Source of the DNA: Dastarcus helophoroides
Lineage: Eukaryota; Arthropoda; Insecta; Coleoptera; Bothrideridae
Length of the DNA: 64,000 nt
Assembly (NCBI GenBank): GCA_028583605.1
Contig: CM053327.1
Coordinates: 30,094,126 to 30,158,125, forward strand
Reading direction: 5' to 3'
The position numbers were made by a program, and so were the translations under genes. Shown piece by piece: positions 44,961 through 56,667 of the stretch. Each line of letters opens with the position of its first letter. Within the stretch, counting starts at the first letter, position 1. The notes beneath the pieces were generated by a model. The model was not told where the DNA came from. It made no database searches and saw only the letters and a program-made list of their open reading frames with translations.

Positions 44961-46599
44961 AATTAAAACATTTTTTTGAATTAAAAATAGATTTTCTACC
45001 GCAATCAAGAAAGTGTTACATTTTTTTGTTGTTGATATTGCAATTTATAACAACCCTGACCTTACTTCAAAATTTCGGCTTTTTTGGAAAATTTTATTTT
45101 ATTTGTTTTGAAAATTTTGACTTTTCGAAGATTTTAATTTTAAAAAATTTGAATTATTTTTTAAATTTGGTACTTTGTCTTAAAATTTCGACTTTTATTG
45201 TAGCTTTTGAAAACTTTTTGAAATTTTTCGAATAAAAATTTCGACTTTTCAAAAGGTGGACTTTTTTCAAAAGGTGGGCCTTTTTCAAAAGGTGGACTTT
45301 TTTCAAAAAGTGGACTTTTTAAAAAAATAATTCTCTTTTTTTCTCAAAGTGATGATTTTCTGAGTCTTTTCTGAAGAATTCGATTTTTATGAAAATCATT
45401 ACTTTCTTTGAAAGTTTTTTGGAAGCTTAAATTCGGATTTATAAAAAAGTTACCATTTCATGTTTCCTCTCAAAACTTTGACCTTATTATTCAATTTCCT
45501 ACCTTTTTCTTTCAATTTTGACTTTGAAATTCAAAATATCAACATTTCAATCGAAATTTTGGGAAAATAAAGTCTATTTAACGTCGAATTTTGATTAAAG
45601 ATAAAGAGTGAAATCTACTCGAAAAATTTCAGAAAATTTCCGAAGAAACTCAGTATGGGGAAAATCCAGTTTTAGATTAAAGAGAAATGGTTCGAACTTT
45701 AAAACTTCTGGGATTTGGAGGGAAAATTTTGGGATCAATGTCGAAATTTTGAGAAATGTAAATTAAAATTCAAAAAAAAAATAAATTTTGACTTCTAACC
45801 TCAAAATGTGGTCAAAATTTTGAGAAAAAAAGGAAAGATAAGTTAGTTAAAAAATCTTTTACTGGATCACGAAGAAGTTTTAAGAAAAAACTCGATATTA
45901 AAAAAAAATCTTTGAAAGTAATAGTGAACAACGTTACAATAATATTAGTGGCGGAAACCTTTTAAAAGAATAATTAAAATTTTGCTTTCAACTGATTATG
46001 TTTTGAATGGTCAAAAAGTAATCTTTCTTTTTGTCGGCTTTCGAGCTTTCGATTAGTCGAAATATCCATTTAAATTTAGAATTTCAAAACAAAATCCAAA
46101 TTTTAACAAGAAATGATGGAAAAAATCAAAAATTTAAAGTCTAAATCCTGATGTTTGTCCAAATTTATTTTAAAGAAATCCAGATTTTGAAATTTCGAGT
46201 TAAACCTTGAATATTATTTCTTTAATGTTCAGTTCTCTCTTTATATTTGGATTTTTACTCAAAATTTCGAAATAAAATTCTAAATTAAAAGAGAAAAAAA
46301 ATTCAAAATTAAAAAATTACATAAGTCATTTAAGCACAAAATGGAAATTAAGCGAGAATATAGTTTTTTCCTCAGATTTTCATTCAACATGACAACATTC
46401 CAACATTCAAAGAAAATCTAAATTTTAAGAAAAGTCAAGAAAGTCGAAATTATTCAAACAAGTCCAAATTATTAAAAAGTCGGAATTTCTAAAAAAAAAG
46501 TCGAAATTCCGAAAGAAGTTAAAATTTTCAAAAAATTCAAAATTTTAAAATAAGTCCAAATTTTTAAAAATTTAAATTTTTTAAAAGAATTTAAAATTT
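44961..46599. other. Gene-free AT-rich DNA
   Basis: Degenerate AAATTTTGA-type sequence, T-rich before about 45500 and A-rich afterwards. No coding signal. Confidence 0.5.
45246..45320 (+). repeat. ~20-bp minisatellite, 4 units
   Basis: TTTTCAAAAGGTGGACTTTT repeated four times with small length differences in the T-run. Confidence 0.8.
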
Positions 46600-48650
46600 C
46601 CAGAAAAAGTTGAGCGAAAAGGTCGAAACTTTCAAGTCACAAAAAAGTCCTAATTTTCAAAAAGTGTCATTTTTTTTAAAAGAGTAGGCATTTTCAGTAA
46701 TAAATTATAAAAGTGAAAATTTTGTGAAGTTTAAATTTCGCAAATTCCAAATTTTTCAAAAAAGACCAAATTTTTTAAATGGTCGAAATTGACGAGTCGA
46801 TATTTCGAAAAACTCGAAATATTTAAGTTGATATTTCAAAAAAGTCGAAATTTCCACAAAAAGTTAAAATCTCGAAAAAATCGACCTTTTAAAAAAATAA
46901 TCAAAATTTTGGGAAAAAGACCCAGATTGTAGAAAAAAAAAACAAATAATCAAAAAAGTCGTAATTTTCAACATAATTGAAAATTTTTAGAAACACTTAA
47001 AATTTTTAAAAGTCAAAATCTTCAAAAATAAATCGAAATTTCCAATCGAAAAAGTTGACATTAGATGAAAAGTCAAAATTTTGAAAAAAGAACGTTTATG
47101 TGTTGAAATGACGTCGAAACAATTTTGAAAAGTCCAAATTTTTAAAAGGTGCCAATTTTTTTAAAAAAGAAATTTTCAAAAAAAATATGAAAGTGGAAAT
47201 TTTGAGAAGTTGAAATTTCGCAAAATCCAAATATTTCAAAAAATACCAAAAATTTAAAATGGTCGAAATTTTTGGACTGATATTTCAAAAAAGTCGAAAT
47301 TTTTAAGTCGATATTTCAAAAATGTTAAAATTTTCACAAAAAGTTGAAATCGCGAAAAAAATAATCAAAATTTGGGGGAAAGAATCCAAATTGTAGAAAA
47401 TAAAGAACTTTTCAAAAAAGTCGTCATTTTCAGTATAATTAAAAATTTCGAGAAACACTTAAAATTTTTAGAAGTCAAAATCTTCAAAAATAAATCGAAA
47501 TTTCCAATTAAAAAAATTGACATTACGAGAAAAAGTCAAAATTTTGAAAAAAAGTAAGTTGTGAAAAGTTCTTGTGTTGAAATAACGTCGAAACTTTTAA
47601 GTTACGATTTTAAAAGGTCCAAATTTTGAAGAAGTATCATCTTTTTTAAAAAAAGGAGACATTTTCAAAAAAAAAAAATATAAAAGTGGAAATTTCGAGA
47701 AGTTAAAATTTTGCAAAATCAAATATTTCAACAAAGACCAAATTTTTAAAAGGGTGGAAATTTTTGAGTCGATATTTGGAAAAAGGCGAAATTTTTAAGT
47801 CGATATTTCAAAACAGTCGAAATTTCCACAAAAAGGTCAAATCTCTAAAAAATTGACCTTTTCTAAAAAATAATCAAAATTTTGGAAAAAAGATTCAATT
47901 TGTAGAAAAAAAGAAATTTTCAAAAAAGTCGTCATTTTTAACATAATTAAAAATTTCGAGAAACATTCAAAATTTTTAAAATAAACAAATCGTAAAAAAA
48001 TCGAAATCGAATTTCGAAAAAAATCGAAAATTCGAGGTGTCGGAAAGTCGACATTACTAGGAAAAGTCAAAATTTAAAAAAAATAAGGTTTTGAAAAGTT
48101 CATGTGTTGAAATAAAAAAAAAGTTCAAATTTTCAGAAAGTGCAAATTTTAAAAAAAATTAGAAATTAGTAAAATATAAAGATGGAAATTTTGAGAACAA
48201 GTTGTAACTTTGCAAAATCCAAATTTTTCAAAAAAGTCCAAATTTCCAAAAAAGTGGAATTTTTTTAGTCAGTATTCAAAAAAGTCGAAATTTTTAAGTC
48301 GATATTTCAAAAAAGTCGAAATTTTTAAGTCGATATTTCAAAAAAGTCGAAATTTTTAAGTCGATATTTTAAAAAAGTGGAAATTTTCACAAAACGTTGA
48401 AATCTTGAAAAAATGAGCTTTTTTTTAAAAAATAATAAAAATTTTGGAAAAAGGATTTAAATTGTAGAAAAGAAAAAGAAATTTTCAAAAAAGTCGTCAT
48501 TTTCAACATAATTAAAAATTTCGAGAAACCTTCAAAATTAAAAAAAATTAAGATCTTCAAAAAAATAGAATCTCAAAAAAATTGATAATTAGAAACGTTG
48601 ACAATACGAAAAAAAAGTCAAAATTTTAAAAAAAGAAAGTTTTGGAAAGA
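46600..48650. repeat. ~470-560-bp higher-order AT-rich repeat, 4 units
   Basis: The landmark AATTAAAAATTTCGAGAAAC recurs near 46976, 47441, 47947 and 48508. Units share the order GAGTCGATATTTCAAAAAAG, GTCGTCATTTTCAACATAAT and GTGTTGAAATGACGTCGAAA. The 48300-48370 part holds three exact TTTTTAAGTCGATATTTCAA units (29-bp period). Confidence 0.75.
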
Positions 48651-50219
48651 TATGTTGAAATGTTTAAATTGTCAAAAAAATCGAAACGTAAAAAAAGTCA
48701 AAACATAATAAAGTCGAAACGTAAAAAAGTTGATATTAAAAAAAATCTTGTTTTCAACAAAAGTGGAATTTTTTAAAAAGTTAAAAGTTACAAAGGTTTC
48801 GAAATTTCGAGGAAATTTTAAATTTGGAGAAGTTGTTAAAGTTTTGAGAAAAAGTCGAATTTTTAACAAAAAAGATCTAATATTTTGAAAAGAAGCCCAA
48901 TTAAAAAATCGAAATGTTTAAATCAGTATTTTCAAAAATAATCGAAAATTTCAGAAACGGTTGAATTTTGGAAAAAATTCTACATTTTAAAAAATGGTCA
49001 AAACGTCAGGAAAAAAAGCAGATTTTAGAAAAAGCTCAATTTTTTTTTTAAAATTGATGTTTTCAACATAAGTAAAAATCTTGAACAAAAGTGCAAACTG
49101 CATTTAAAAAAGTTAAGATTTTTTAAACTTGTCATTTTCGTCAAAACTATGACTATTAAAGATAAATACGGCAACACAGTTAGGGTTAAAAATGTCAATT
49201 ATTTAAGGAGTAATTTTTCAAAAATAAGTACTGATTTACAAAAAGTAGAATTTGGAGTAAGTCGAAAATTAAAAAAAGTCAATATTTTGAAAAAATAGAG
49301 CTTTCAGTCAGAAGTTTAAGAAAATGACTAAAAAATTAGAGCTTTCAGTCAGAATTTCTAGAAAAAGACTAAATTTTGAAAGAAAGCGTGCATTTTTTTA
49401 CCTAAATTTACAAAAAAATTGGCATTTTAAAAAAGTCAAAAAATTCGAAATATTCGAAATTTTTAAAAAAGAAGTGTTTTCGTAAATTATTGAAAAAAAG
49501 TCATTTTCAAAGAATAATTTGGAGTAAGTCGAAAATTTAAAAAAAGTCAATATTTTGAAAAAATGGAGCTTTCAGTCAGAATTTTAAGAAAAGGACTAAA
49601 AAAATAGAGCTTTCAGTCAGAAATTTAAGAAAAAGACTAAATTTTGAAAGAAAGCGTAAAGTTTGTTACCTGAATTTACAAAAAAGTTGGCATTTTTTAA
49701 AAAGTCAAAAAATTCGAAATTTTCAAAAAAGAAGTATTTCCGCAATTTTTGAGAAAAAGTCATTTTCAAAGAAGCGCAGAAGTTGGCACTTTTTAAAAAG
49801 TCAAAAAACTCGAAATACTATATTTTTGAGAAAAACTTAAGTCAAAGAAACGCATTTGTTAAAAAAAGTTCAAATTTTCAGCAGAAGTCGAATTTAAAAA
49901 AAAAATCGATTTTGTAAAACGAAATTTTTTAAAAAATTGATTTTTCAAAATAATCGATTTTAAAAAAAATCGATTTTTCCAGAAAAGGCAAGAAAGAAGT
50001 TTAAAAAGTCGAAATTAAAAAAAAAATTCAACATTTCGACATAAAAGTCGACATTTTGAGAAATAATCAGAATTATTAAATTTCGAGGAAGACGACATTA
50101 TAGAAAAAAGTCGCAACATTTTCATAAAATCCTAATTTTTAATAGTGTAACTTTTTATATCTTTTTAATGGTTTCTTTAATAAAAAAGAAGTTTTCAATA
50201 CAGTAAATTAGAATTTCGA
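48651..50219. repeat. AT-rich DNA with a ~270-bp duplication
   Basis: GAGCTTTCAGTCAGAA occurs four times (near 49288, 49344, 49569 and 49610) within a unit that also holds GGAGTAAGTCGAAAAT, giving a ~270-bp duplication between about 49240 and 49780. Remaining sequence is degenerate CGAAATTT words. Confidence 0.6.
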
Positions 50220-50800
50220 TAAATAGTCAAACATTTTGAAAAAAAAAATGGATTATATTTGAATTTTGATAGTCAAGATTTTTAAAAACGTTAAATTTTC
50301 GACAAAAAGGGTTGAAATTTTAAGCAACAGTCAAAATTTTGAATAAAGGCAGTTCTGAAAAAGTTTAAATTTTGGAATGCCCAAATTCCATAAATAGTCA
50401 AAGATTTTGGAAAAAAAATGGATTACATTTGAAATGTCGAACTAAGTTTGATGTACAGATGAAATTTTATTAAAAAAAAATCGAAATTTTGATAAAGTCA
50501 AGATTTTTAAAAACGTTAAATTTTCGAGAAAAAGGGTTGAAATTTTAAGAAAAAAATCAAAATTTTGAATAAAGGAAGTTCTGAAAAAGTTGAAAGTTTG
50601 GAATGCTCAAATTCCATAAATAGTGAAAGATTTTGAAAAAAAATGGATTATATTTGAAATGTCGAACTAGGTTGGATTTGCAGATGAAATTTTACAAAAA
50701 AAATCGAAATTTTGATAAGGTCAAGGTTTTTAAAAACGTTAAATTTTCGAGAAAAAGGTTGACATTTTAAGAAAAAGTCAAAATTTTGAATAAAGGAAGT
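50220..50800. repeat. ~180-230-bp tandem repeat, 3 units
   Basis: ATGGATTA(T/C)ATTTGAA recurs near 50248, 50418 and 50643. Each unit continues with GTCAAGATTTTTAAAAACGT, TAAATTTTCGAGAAAAAGGG and TTTTGAATAAAGGAAGTTCT. Confidence 0.7.
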
Positions 50801-50843
50801 TTTGAAAAAGCTGAAATTTTGAAATGCCCAAATTTTCAAGAGG

Positions 50844-51030
50844 CGAAATTTTCAACAGATTCGAAATTTTCAGCAGAGTCGAAATTTTCAACAGAGTCAA
50901 AATTTTCAACAGAGTCGAAATTTTCAGCAGAGTCGAAATTTTCAGCAGAGTCGAAATTTTCAACAGAGTCGACATTTTCAATAGAGCCGAAATTTTCAAC
51001 AGAGTCGACATTTTCAAAAGAGTCGAAATA
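50844..51030 (+). repeat. 18-bp minisatellite, ~10 units
   Basis: GAAATTTTCAACAGAGTC head to tail, with CAGCAG and CAATAG variants. Because 18 is a multiple of 3, plus- and minus-strand frames stay open, giving hexapeptide repeats (ESKFST; LLKIST). No initiation context or flanking gene makes these convincing as proteins. Confidence 0.9.
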
Positions 51031-51364
51031 GTTAATAATAAATTGAAAGTTAGGTCAACATTTTTCAAAAAAATTTAACATTTTGAAACCATTCGACATA
51101 AAAGGAACAATTTTGAAAAAAGTCGACATTTTCAATAACATTTTAAACGTTCGTACTCTCCCACGTCTTAAGAATTTGTAGACAAATAAATTTAGATTAA
51201 ATATGTCCAAAATAAATTGAATTTGTTAATTTATAGACAGAATTGTTAAATTTCGATCATAAGCGTTACTCATATCAATAAATTGTGGTCGTAGCTGTCC
51301 TGTGAAAAAAAAAGGTTTTAAAATAAAATGAATACGATAATTTTCATTTCGTAAGGGAAGCTTC

Positions 51365-52025
51365 CATGAAGAACACGCCCCTGTATACAAATTGTATCTG
51401 AAGTGATAGCTTGGCTATCGAAACGCGTTAGAGCAACCTTTGTTGTGTTTTTTAATCTTTCTTGGTTTGAGGGAACAAGATTTGTATTCCAATTTGTAAA
51501 AAATTGAAACCAAGAAAGATTTAAAACACAACAGAGGTTGCTCTAACGCGTTTCGATAGCCAAGCTATCATCTTCAGAGTGATATTTCTCTACAGATGAC
51601 AGTGGCGTGAAGAATACGCCACTGAATAAAAATTAAAATACAAATCTTGTCCCATGAAAAGAAAGATTAAAAAACACAACAAAGGTTGCTCTAGCGCGTT
51701 TCGCTAGCGAAGCTATCATCTTCAAAGGGATATTTCTCTGAAGATGATAGTTTCCGTGATAAACACGCCACTGAATAAAAATTGAAATATAAATCTTGTC
51801 CCCTGAAATTAAGAAAGATTAAAAAACACAACAAAGGTTGCTCTAACGCGTTTCGATAGCCAAGCTATCATCTTCAGAGGGATATTTCTCTGAGGTTAAT
51901 AGCTTGGCTATGGAAACGCGTTAGAGCAACCTTTGTTGTGTTTTTTAATATTTCTTGGTTTCAGTGAACAAGATTTGTATATCAATTTTTGAAGTTAACC
52001 AAGGACCACCAAAACGCCACTGAAT
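51365..52025 (+). mobile_element. Cluster of nested hairpin-retroposon copies
   Basis: CTAACGCGTTTCGATAGCCA or its complement TGGCTATCGAAACGCGTTAG occurs near 51414, 51545, 51700 (variant), 51852 and 51905 in both orientations, with CTTGTCCC(C/A)TGAAA and its complement on the outside. CACGCCACTGAATAAAAATT separates successive copies and recurs near 51635, 51765 and 52010. The inverted halves could pair over hundreds of bases. The family ends near 52000 with GTTAACCAAGGACCACC. Confidence 0.75.
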
Positions 52026-52139
52026 AATAGGGAAGTAAAAATTTTAGGTTAGAATTCGAGATTTTAGGCCTAAATTTGAAGTGAAGCGGGGAGTAACGTT
52101 TTATTAACTTTGACTTTTGAATCTTCGAAATAAATCGAT

Positions 52140-52226
52140 ATGTTTTTTTCGGTTTGGTTCCGGTTTTAGTTCCAACAAAAAAAGTTTTCGGTTTCCGGTT
52201 CAGTTTCGGTTCGAAGCCTTGTCCAT
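52140..52226 (-). repeat. CGG-rich terminus B (inverse of terminus A)
   Basis: Reads TTTTCGGTTTGGTTCCGGTT, then GGTTTCCGGTTCAGTTTCGG and ends GTTCGAAGCCTTGTCC. The reverse complement matches the start of 44831-44960. ATGC directly outside each end is a possible short target duplication but could be chance. Confidence 0.5.
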
Positions 52227-54108
52227 GCTAATCAAGATGAAGCCTATCATGTTAATTATAACGTTACAAGAATGTATTTATTTACATGTACTTGTACTTA
52301 CGATGTCTACCAATTCAGATGCTAACTTTGATCGTTAAAGAGCTATTTTTTCAACAGGTATCAGTCCTTTTGATTTAATTTACGAATACTCGTCACTCCA
52401 TTAACGAGTTAAACTTTTTTGAAATCTTTGAAAACAAAAATGAAAAATTAAGCTCCACAAGCGCTGGTTTTTAATTTACGTCGACTTTTTTTCGATATGT
52501 AGAATCAAATTTTGTTTTAATTTACTATCTTTAAAGCATCGTTGGAAATCTTTACATTCCTGGACGTCTGCGAACAAATTTTAGTTCTATTAAAATACTA
52601 TAGGAATTTTCAGTTATATTTTGGTATAGTTGGTACAATCAATGGGTCGTTTCTCATCCATATATCCAGCATATAATGCGGCAGTAATCTGTATCCTGCT
52701 GGCTTAAAATTGTACATCTCAATTTGACATTTTGTATTATAAATTCTTTTATCGTTGAACGAAGGTGCCTTATACATCTCATCTAGTCCATATTAATTAG
52801 GTGCGCTCTTAAATGGTTGTCGTACTTTAATAAAAAGAAGAACAACCACCTTATTTATGGTATTTCTCAAAAATTAAATTATAATTTATGTAATTGTTTT
52901 GTACATAAACGATGCGTGATGAGAACAATTTAGATTTAAATAATAGGTATGTGTGATGCTTATAGTTTGTATTTAGTTATATTTTTAAGTTATTTATTAT
53001 ATATAGTTCATTATTTTAATTTGTTATAATAAATTTTCAGACGTGCAGCTTTTTAAATTGTTTAGATTTACTATGATATGTTTCTTTTGTAAATATTGAA
53101 AACTTCAATGAAAAGCTGTACGTAATAATGTCTAAAATCTGTTATCATGTTGTACCTAAAATGTTTGTAATAATGCCAGTGTTTTTACTTTTCATTTGTT
53201 CAGTAAATGTGATAATAAATATGTTTTTAATCTGACGTTATAGAATTTATGATAACATTACTTGCTAAGTCTTTCGAGTTACTAATTTCAACAATTCTTT
53301 TCAAAAGCCTTCGAAAAAGCTGACGTTAGTTTACGTATCTGAAGGTGGCATTAATTAAATAATTCCATTAGTGGGTGACAATTCACAATGCCTACGCCAA
53401 AATACTTTGGCATTCGAATTCTTTATTGGAATATTTCCAGCGTTTTTGCCAATAGGGAATTTTTTTTTTCACAAAAGGACACAATTATAACCAAATTGTA
53501 AGGTTACAAATTATTGCTGTAGACACTAGCTGAAACGAAACTAAATTTGGGTAAATTATTTTGAATCTAAGGCGACTATTTTCGTATACAAAAATTGTAA
53601 GACAAAACGACCATTTTGTCAAACTTTATTTTTAGTTTTCCGGTCTTATTCCACTTAGTGTACTCCAACCGAGATTATATAGTCCTATGGTGTGTTGATT
53701 TGTTAAAATATCTACGTAGGTTGTTAATTATTATGCATCCGAACGTGTTTCGGTAAACAAAATCGTCACAAAGACGCCAAACTATTACAAAATGTTGATC
53801 AATTTTTTGATTAGTGGTTTTAACGTAAAGAAAAAAAATCTTTTAACAATACCGCAATATGAAACTTGACGTGTAAAACGAGAACTACATTTGTTAAAAC
53901 GAAACACCTTTCGCAAACCATGAACGTCTACTGTTATACATATAAGGACAAAGTGAACTTAGCAATTTGTAAAAAGCAAGAAATAGAATCTATACTTCTT
54001 TGGAATAAACTCGGCGGTATCTGATGCCAAATTGAGTAAGAACAAAAGAACAACAAAGAAGTAGTGCGCAAAACTCATAATTAACCACGACATTTGGATT
54101 CTGCAGTA
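52227..54108. other. Gene-free, largely single-copy region
   Basis: No transposon, tandem array or convincing frame seen. AT-rich with poly-T tracts. Confidence 0.5.
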
Positions 54109-54573
54109 TACGAGGTCCGTTTAAAAAGTAACATTAATTTGTAATTTCGCGTGTTGTATTAGTCTCATTCGGACGATTTTTCGTTGTGCCGTAATACAGT
54201 TAGCCATATCGGGTCTTTGTTTGCTGTCAGTTGTCAAAACTATTACATTTGATATCTGTCGACGGTTAAATAGGGTTTTTGGTGAGGCTGCGAACGAATT
54301 TAAGGTTATCTTCATTGATATTAAAACGACGAGTTAACCCCACAAGATTCAATGATCATGACTTTCAACACAAAATAATTAGCAACCAGAAGGCTAACTC
54401 TCATCACGTGACCGTTAAAGTCCTGTGACCTTGAAGTATGTCTACGTCGAAAATCTATGTTGAAGGTGCCAGTGCAGTAAAGATGGTTTTAAAGCAATCG
54501 AGTTCGCTTGTACATCTAATACTTGGACCCTTTTCTTTAGGATAACGAAGGCTTCCATGGCCAGAGTCAGTAC

Positions 54574-54905
54574 AGGATATACTTCTTTCAGGATTGGACC
54601 GTGTCAAAGATTTACTAAAAGTGTTCGACATCTCGCCCACCATTGTAGGGGGCTTCTTCAGGAACAAAGAAATAAAATACAAGGATGGAAAAATGAAAAT
54701 TGAAAAAAGAAGGCCAATTTCAAAACATCAGAGCACGGTAACTGGTGGACATACTGAGTTACCGTGCTCTGATGTTTTGAAATTGGCCCCCTTTTTTCAA
54801 TTTTCATTTTTCTATTCTTGTATTTTATTTCTACGATGGTGGGTGAAACGTCGAACATTTTTAGTAGTTCTTTGTCACGGTCCAGTCCCGGAAGAAGTAT
54901 ATCCT
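54574..54905. repeat. Long hairpin (inverted repeat), arms of 149-170 bp
   Basis: The inner 32 bp are perfect (54712-54743 against 54757-54788, GGCCAATTTCAAAACATCAG outward) around a 13-base loop. Outer arms pair imperfectly out to about 54574 and 54905, with a 21-base insertion in the left arm only. Each arm, read toward the centre, encodes a similar peptide: LDRVKDLLKVFDISPTIV (left) and LDRDKELLKMFDVSPTIV (right). Source of the segment unknown. Confidence 0.85.
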
Positions 54906-55189
54906 TCTTCAAGATTAAAGTATCATATTTCGTTCTACCAATGTTATTGTAGGATTTAATTTTTGAAAGCAATTCCTACAATTACTCAGATATCAAAATA
55001 CGATAATTGAAATAATGTGCGGTAAGGCAAGAGTTAACCTTCTGATTGTTACTTATTTTGTGCTTTCAGTTTCGTTATCGGTGTGCAACAATGAATTTTG
55101 GACTAACTAATTCATGTCCTTGAACCACGATAATGTCCACGCCATAATGTACTCACGTTTGTCCAAAACTCACACTCTAATGATGACTC

Positions 55190-55805
55190 AGACTCAATGT
55201 TCGCCAGATATGGCTTCGTGTGACTTTTTCTGTTCTCAACAAGAAGGAGAAACTCTAAAGAGACACCAGTCTCCATATTTTATAAATATGGCTCCGTTCT
55301 ATGCTCAAAAAGAGGGATAATAACCCTATAGTGCCCGACGGTACCAATCAGTCTTTATCTAATTCCTGTGCATGTTTTACTACTCTAAAAAGGCCCCAGC
55401 CTTCATGTTCGCCAGATATGGCTTCGTGTGACTTTTTCTGTTCTCAACAAGAAGGAGAAATTCTAAAGAGACACCAGTCTCCATATTCTATAAATATGGC
55501 TCCGTTCTATGCTCAAAAAGAGGGAGAATAATAACCCTATAGTGCCCGACGGTACCAATCAGTCTTTATCTAATTCCTGTGCATGTTTTACTACTCTAAA
55601 GAGGCCCCAGCCTTCATGTTCGCTAGATATGGCTCCGTGTGACTTTTTCTATTCTCAACAAGAAGGAGAAATTCTAAAGAGACCCCAGTCTCCATATTCG
55701 CTAAATATGGCCCCGTTCTATGCTTAAAAAGAGGGAGAACAATAACCCTTTAGTGCCCGACGGTACCAATCAGTCTTTATCTAATTCCTGTGCATGTTTT
55801 ACTTT
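55190..55805 (+). repeat. ~210-bp tandem triplication of the mariner third-Asp region
   Basis: The SPDMA(S/P)CDFF codons start near 55201, 55409 and 55620 (208- and 211-bp spacing); a fourth partial unit ends near 55805. Each unit contains two related halves: GCCAGATATGGCTTCGTGTG and ATTCTATAAATATGGCTCCG both sit in the context CCAG-CCTCATAT and end in AAGAAGGAGAA or AAGAGGGAGAA. The half-unit is thus an older duplication of the motif that reads PPYSPDLAPCDFF in intact mariners. Confidence 0.85.
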
Positions 55806-56376
55806 TTTTTTTTTGACAATTTGACTGGTCGAAACATAGCAGTACTGAAGTCCTTCTGTGTTCCAAAAAGTAAAATTGGTAAAAAACTAATACATGAAAA
55901 TAAATTAAATAAAAACCCATGGTACTAATGCCACTGGGCATTAAAGGGTTAAAGAGGTGTTTGCAAGCATATAGCATTTTGCAACCATAGAAAAAATTAA
56001 AAGCCCTTCGCTGAGAAAATCAAAAACTTTCCCAAAGATCAAGTTCTAGAAGTGTTTCGAAGATAAAAGCTGCTGGCGTAAGTGTGTAATTTCAGATGGT
56101 GACTAATTTGAATTAATGTAGGCCAATGAATGAAATTCTCTCCAAAAAAAGCAAAACTTGTTATCTTTGGAACACACCTCGTATGTTTGAAGCTTTTGTA
56201 GCAAAAATGTAGCTGTCTGATTATACTAGTCGTTGAAAATCTAAAATTTTTAAGGTATCGGTGTACTTATTAACGCCCTCAATAGCATCTTTTTCTAAAA
56301 TTCCAAAATACTGCTCGAAGTTCGTCATACACGACAAAATTTTTTCCCATTCCATGCCGCTGAAGATAAGAAATTT
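55806..56376. other. 3' part of the mariner plus flank
   Basis: Poly-T run, then the mariner C-terminal remnant and right terminus (to 56181), followed by about 190 bp with nothing recognised before the RNase H repeat begins. Confidence 0.45.
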
Positions 56377-56514
56377 CATTTAAATTGAAGCTTGGTTTTT
56401 CACTCATTTCTCGTTTGAGATTTCGTAGCCTCAGTGTGTCCTATTTTTTCCGAAAATTGTTCCAACTGATTTCAAGTTCTAGCTTATGGGGCATAATTTG
56501 GGTAATAAATTGAC

Positions 56515-56526
56515 CTTAATGTGGCT
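56515..56526 (+). repeat. 12-bp target-site duplication CTTAATGTGGCT (left)
   Basis: Identical to 56668-56679, flanking the hairpin insertion. Copies 2 and 3 of the host repeat have this site once, uninterrupted. Confidence 0.9.
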
Positions 56527-56667
56527 TGAAATACAAAACTTGTCCCCTGAACCAAGAAAGATTAAAAAACCCAATAAAGGTTGCTTTTTAATCTTTCTTG
56601 GTTTCAGGGGACAAGTTTTGTATTTCAATTTTTGAAGATAACCAAGGACCGTCCCATAAAAAAAAAG
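56527..56667 (+). mobile_element. Hairpin-retroposon family, 141-bp copy with 12-bp target duplication
   Basis: Starts TGAAATACAAAACTTGTCCC and ends with CCGTCCCATAAAAAAAAAG. The arms GAAATACAAAACTTGTCC...AGATTAAAAA and TTTTTAATCT...GGACAAGTTTTGTATTTC pair almost perfectly over ~42 bp. The apex seen in longer copies is deleted. A 12-bp duplication and A-rich 3' end indicate target-primed retrotransposition. No coding capacity. Confidence 0.85.

Larger units (their letters stand above)
54111..56181 (+). mobile_element. Decayed mariner element with internal insertions, 2.07 kb
   Basis: The left end CGAGGTCCGTTTAAAAAGTAAC and right end, on the complement, CGAGGTGTGTTCCAAAGATAAC are mariner-type inverted ends, each next to a TA (54109-54110, 56182-56183). 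On the plus strand, transposase remnants appear in order: a LNHDNVHAIM segment near 55118 (the second-Asp HDNAPAH motif), SPDMASCDFF near 55204 (the third Asp of the D,D34D triad), and KCVISDGDYFE near 56080-56115 (C-terminus). The element is longer than the usual ~1.3 kb because of a 330-bp long hairpin and a tandem triplication. The N-terminal half is not recognisable. Confidence 0.75.

Noticed and set aside
54594..54972. Two ~100-residue proteins on opposite strands
   Set aside because: They are the two arms of the long hairpin plus loop readthrough. The arm peptide may derive from an old exon, but neither frame is a credible gene.
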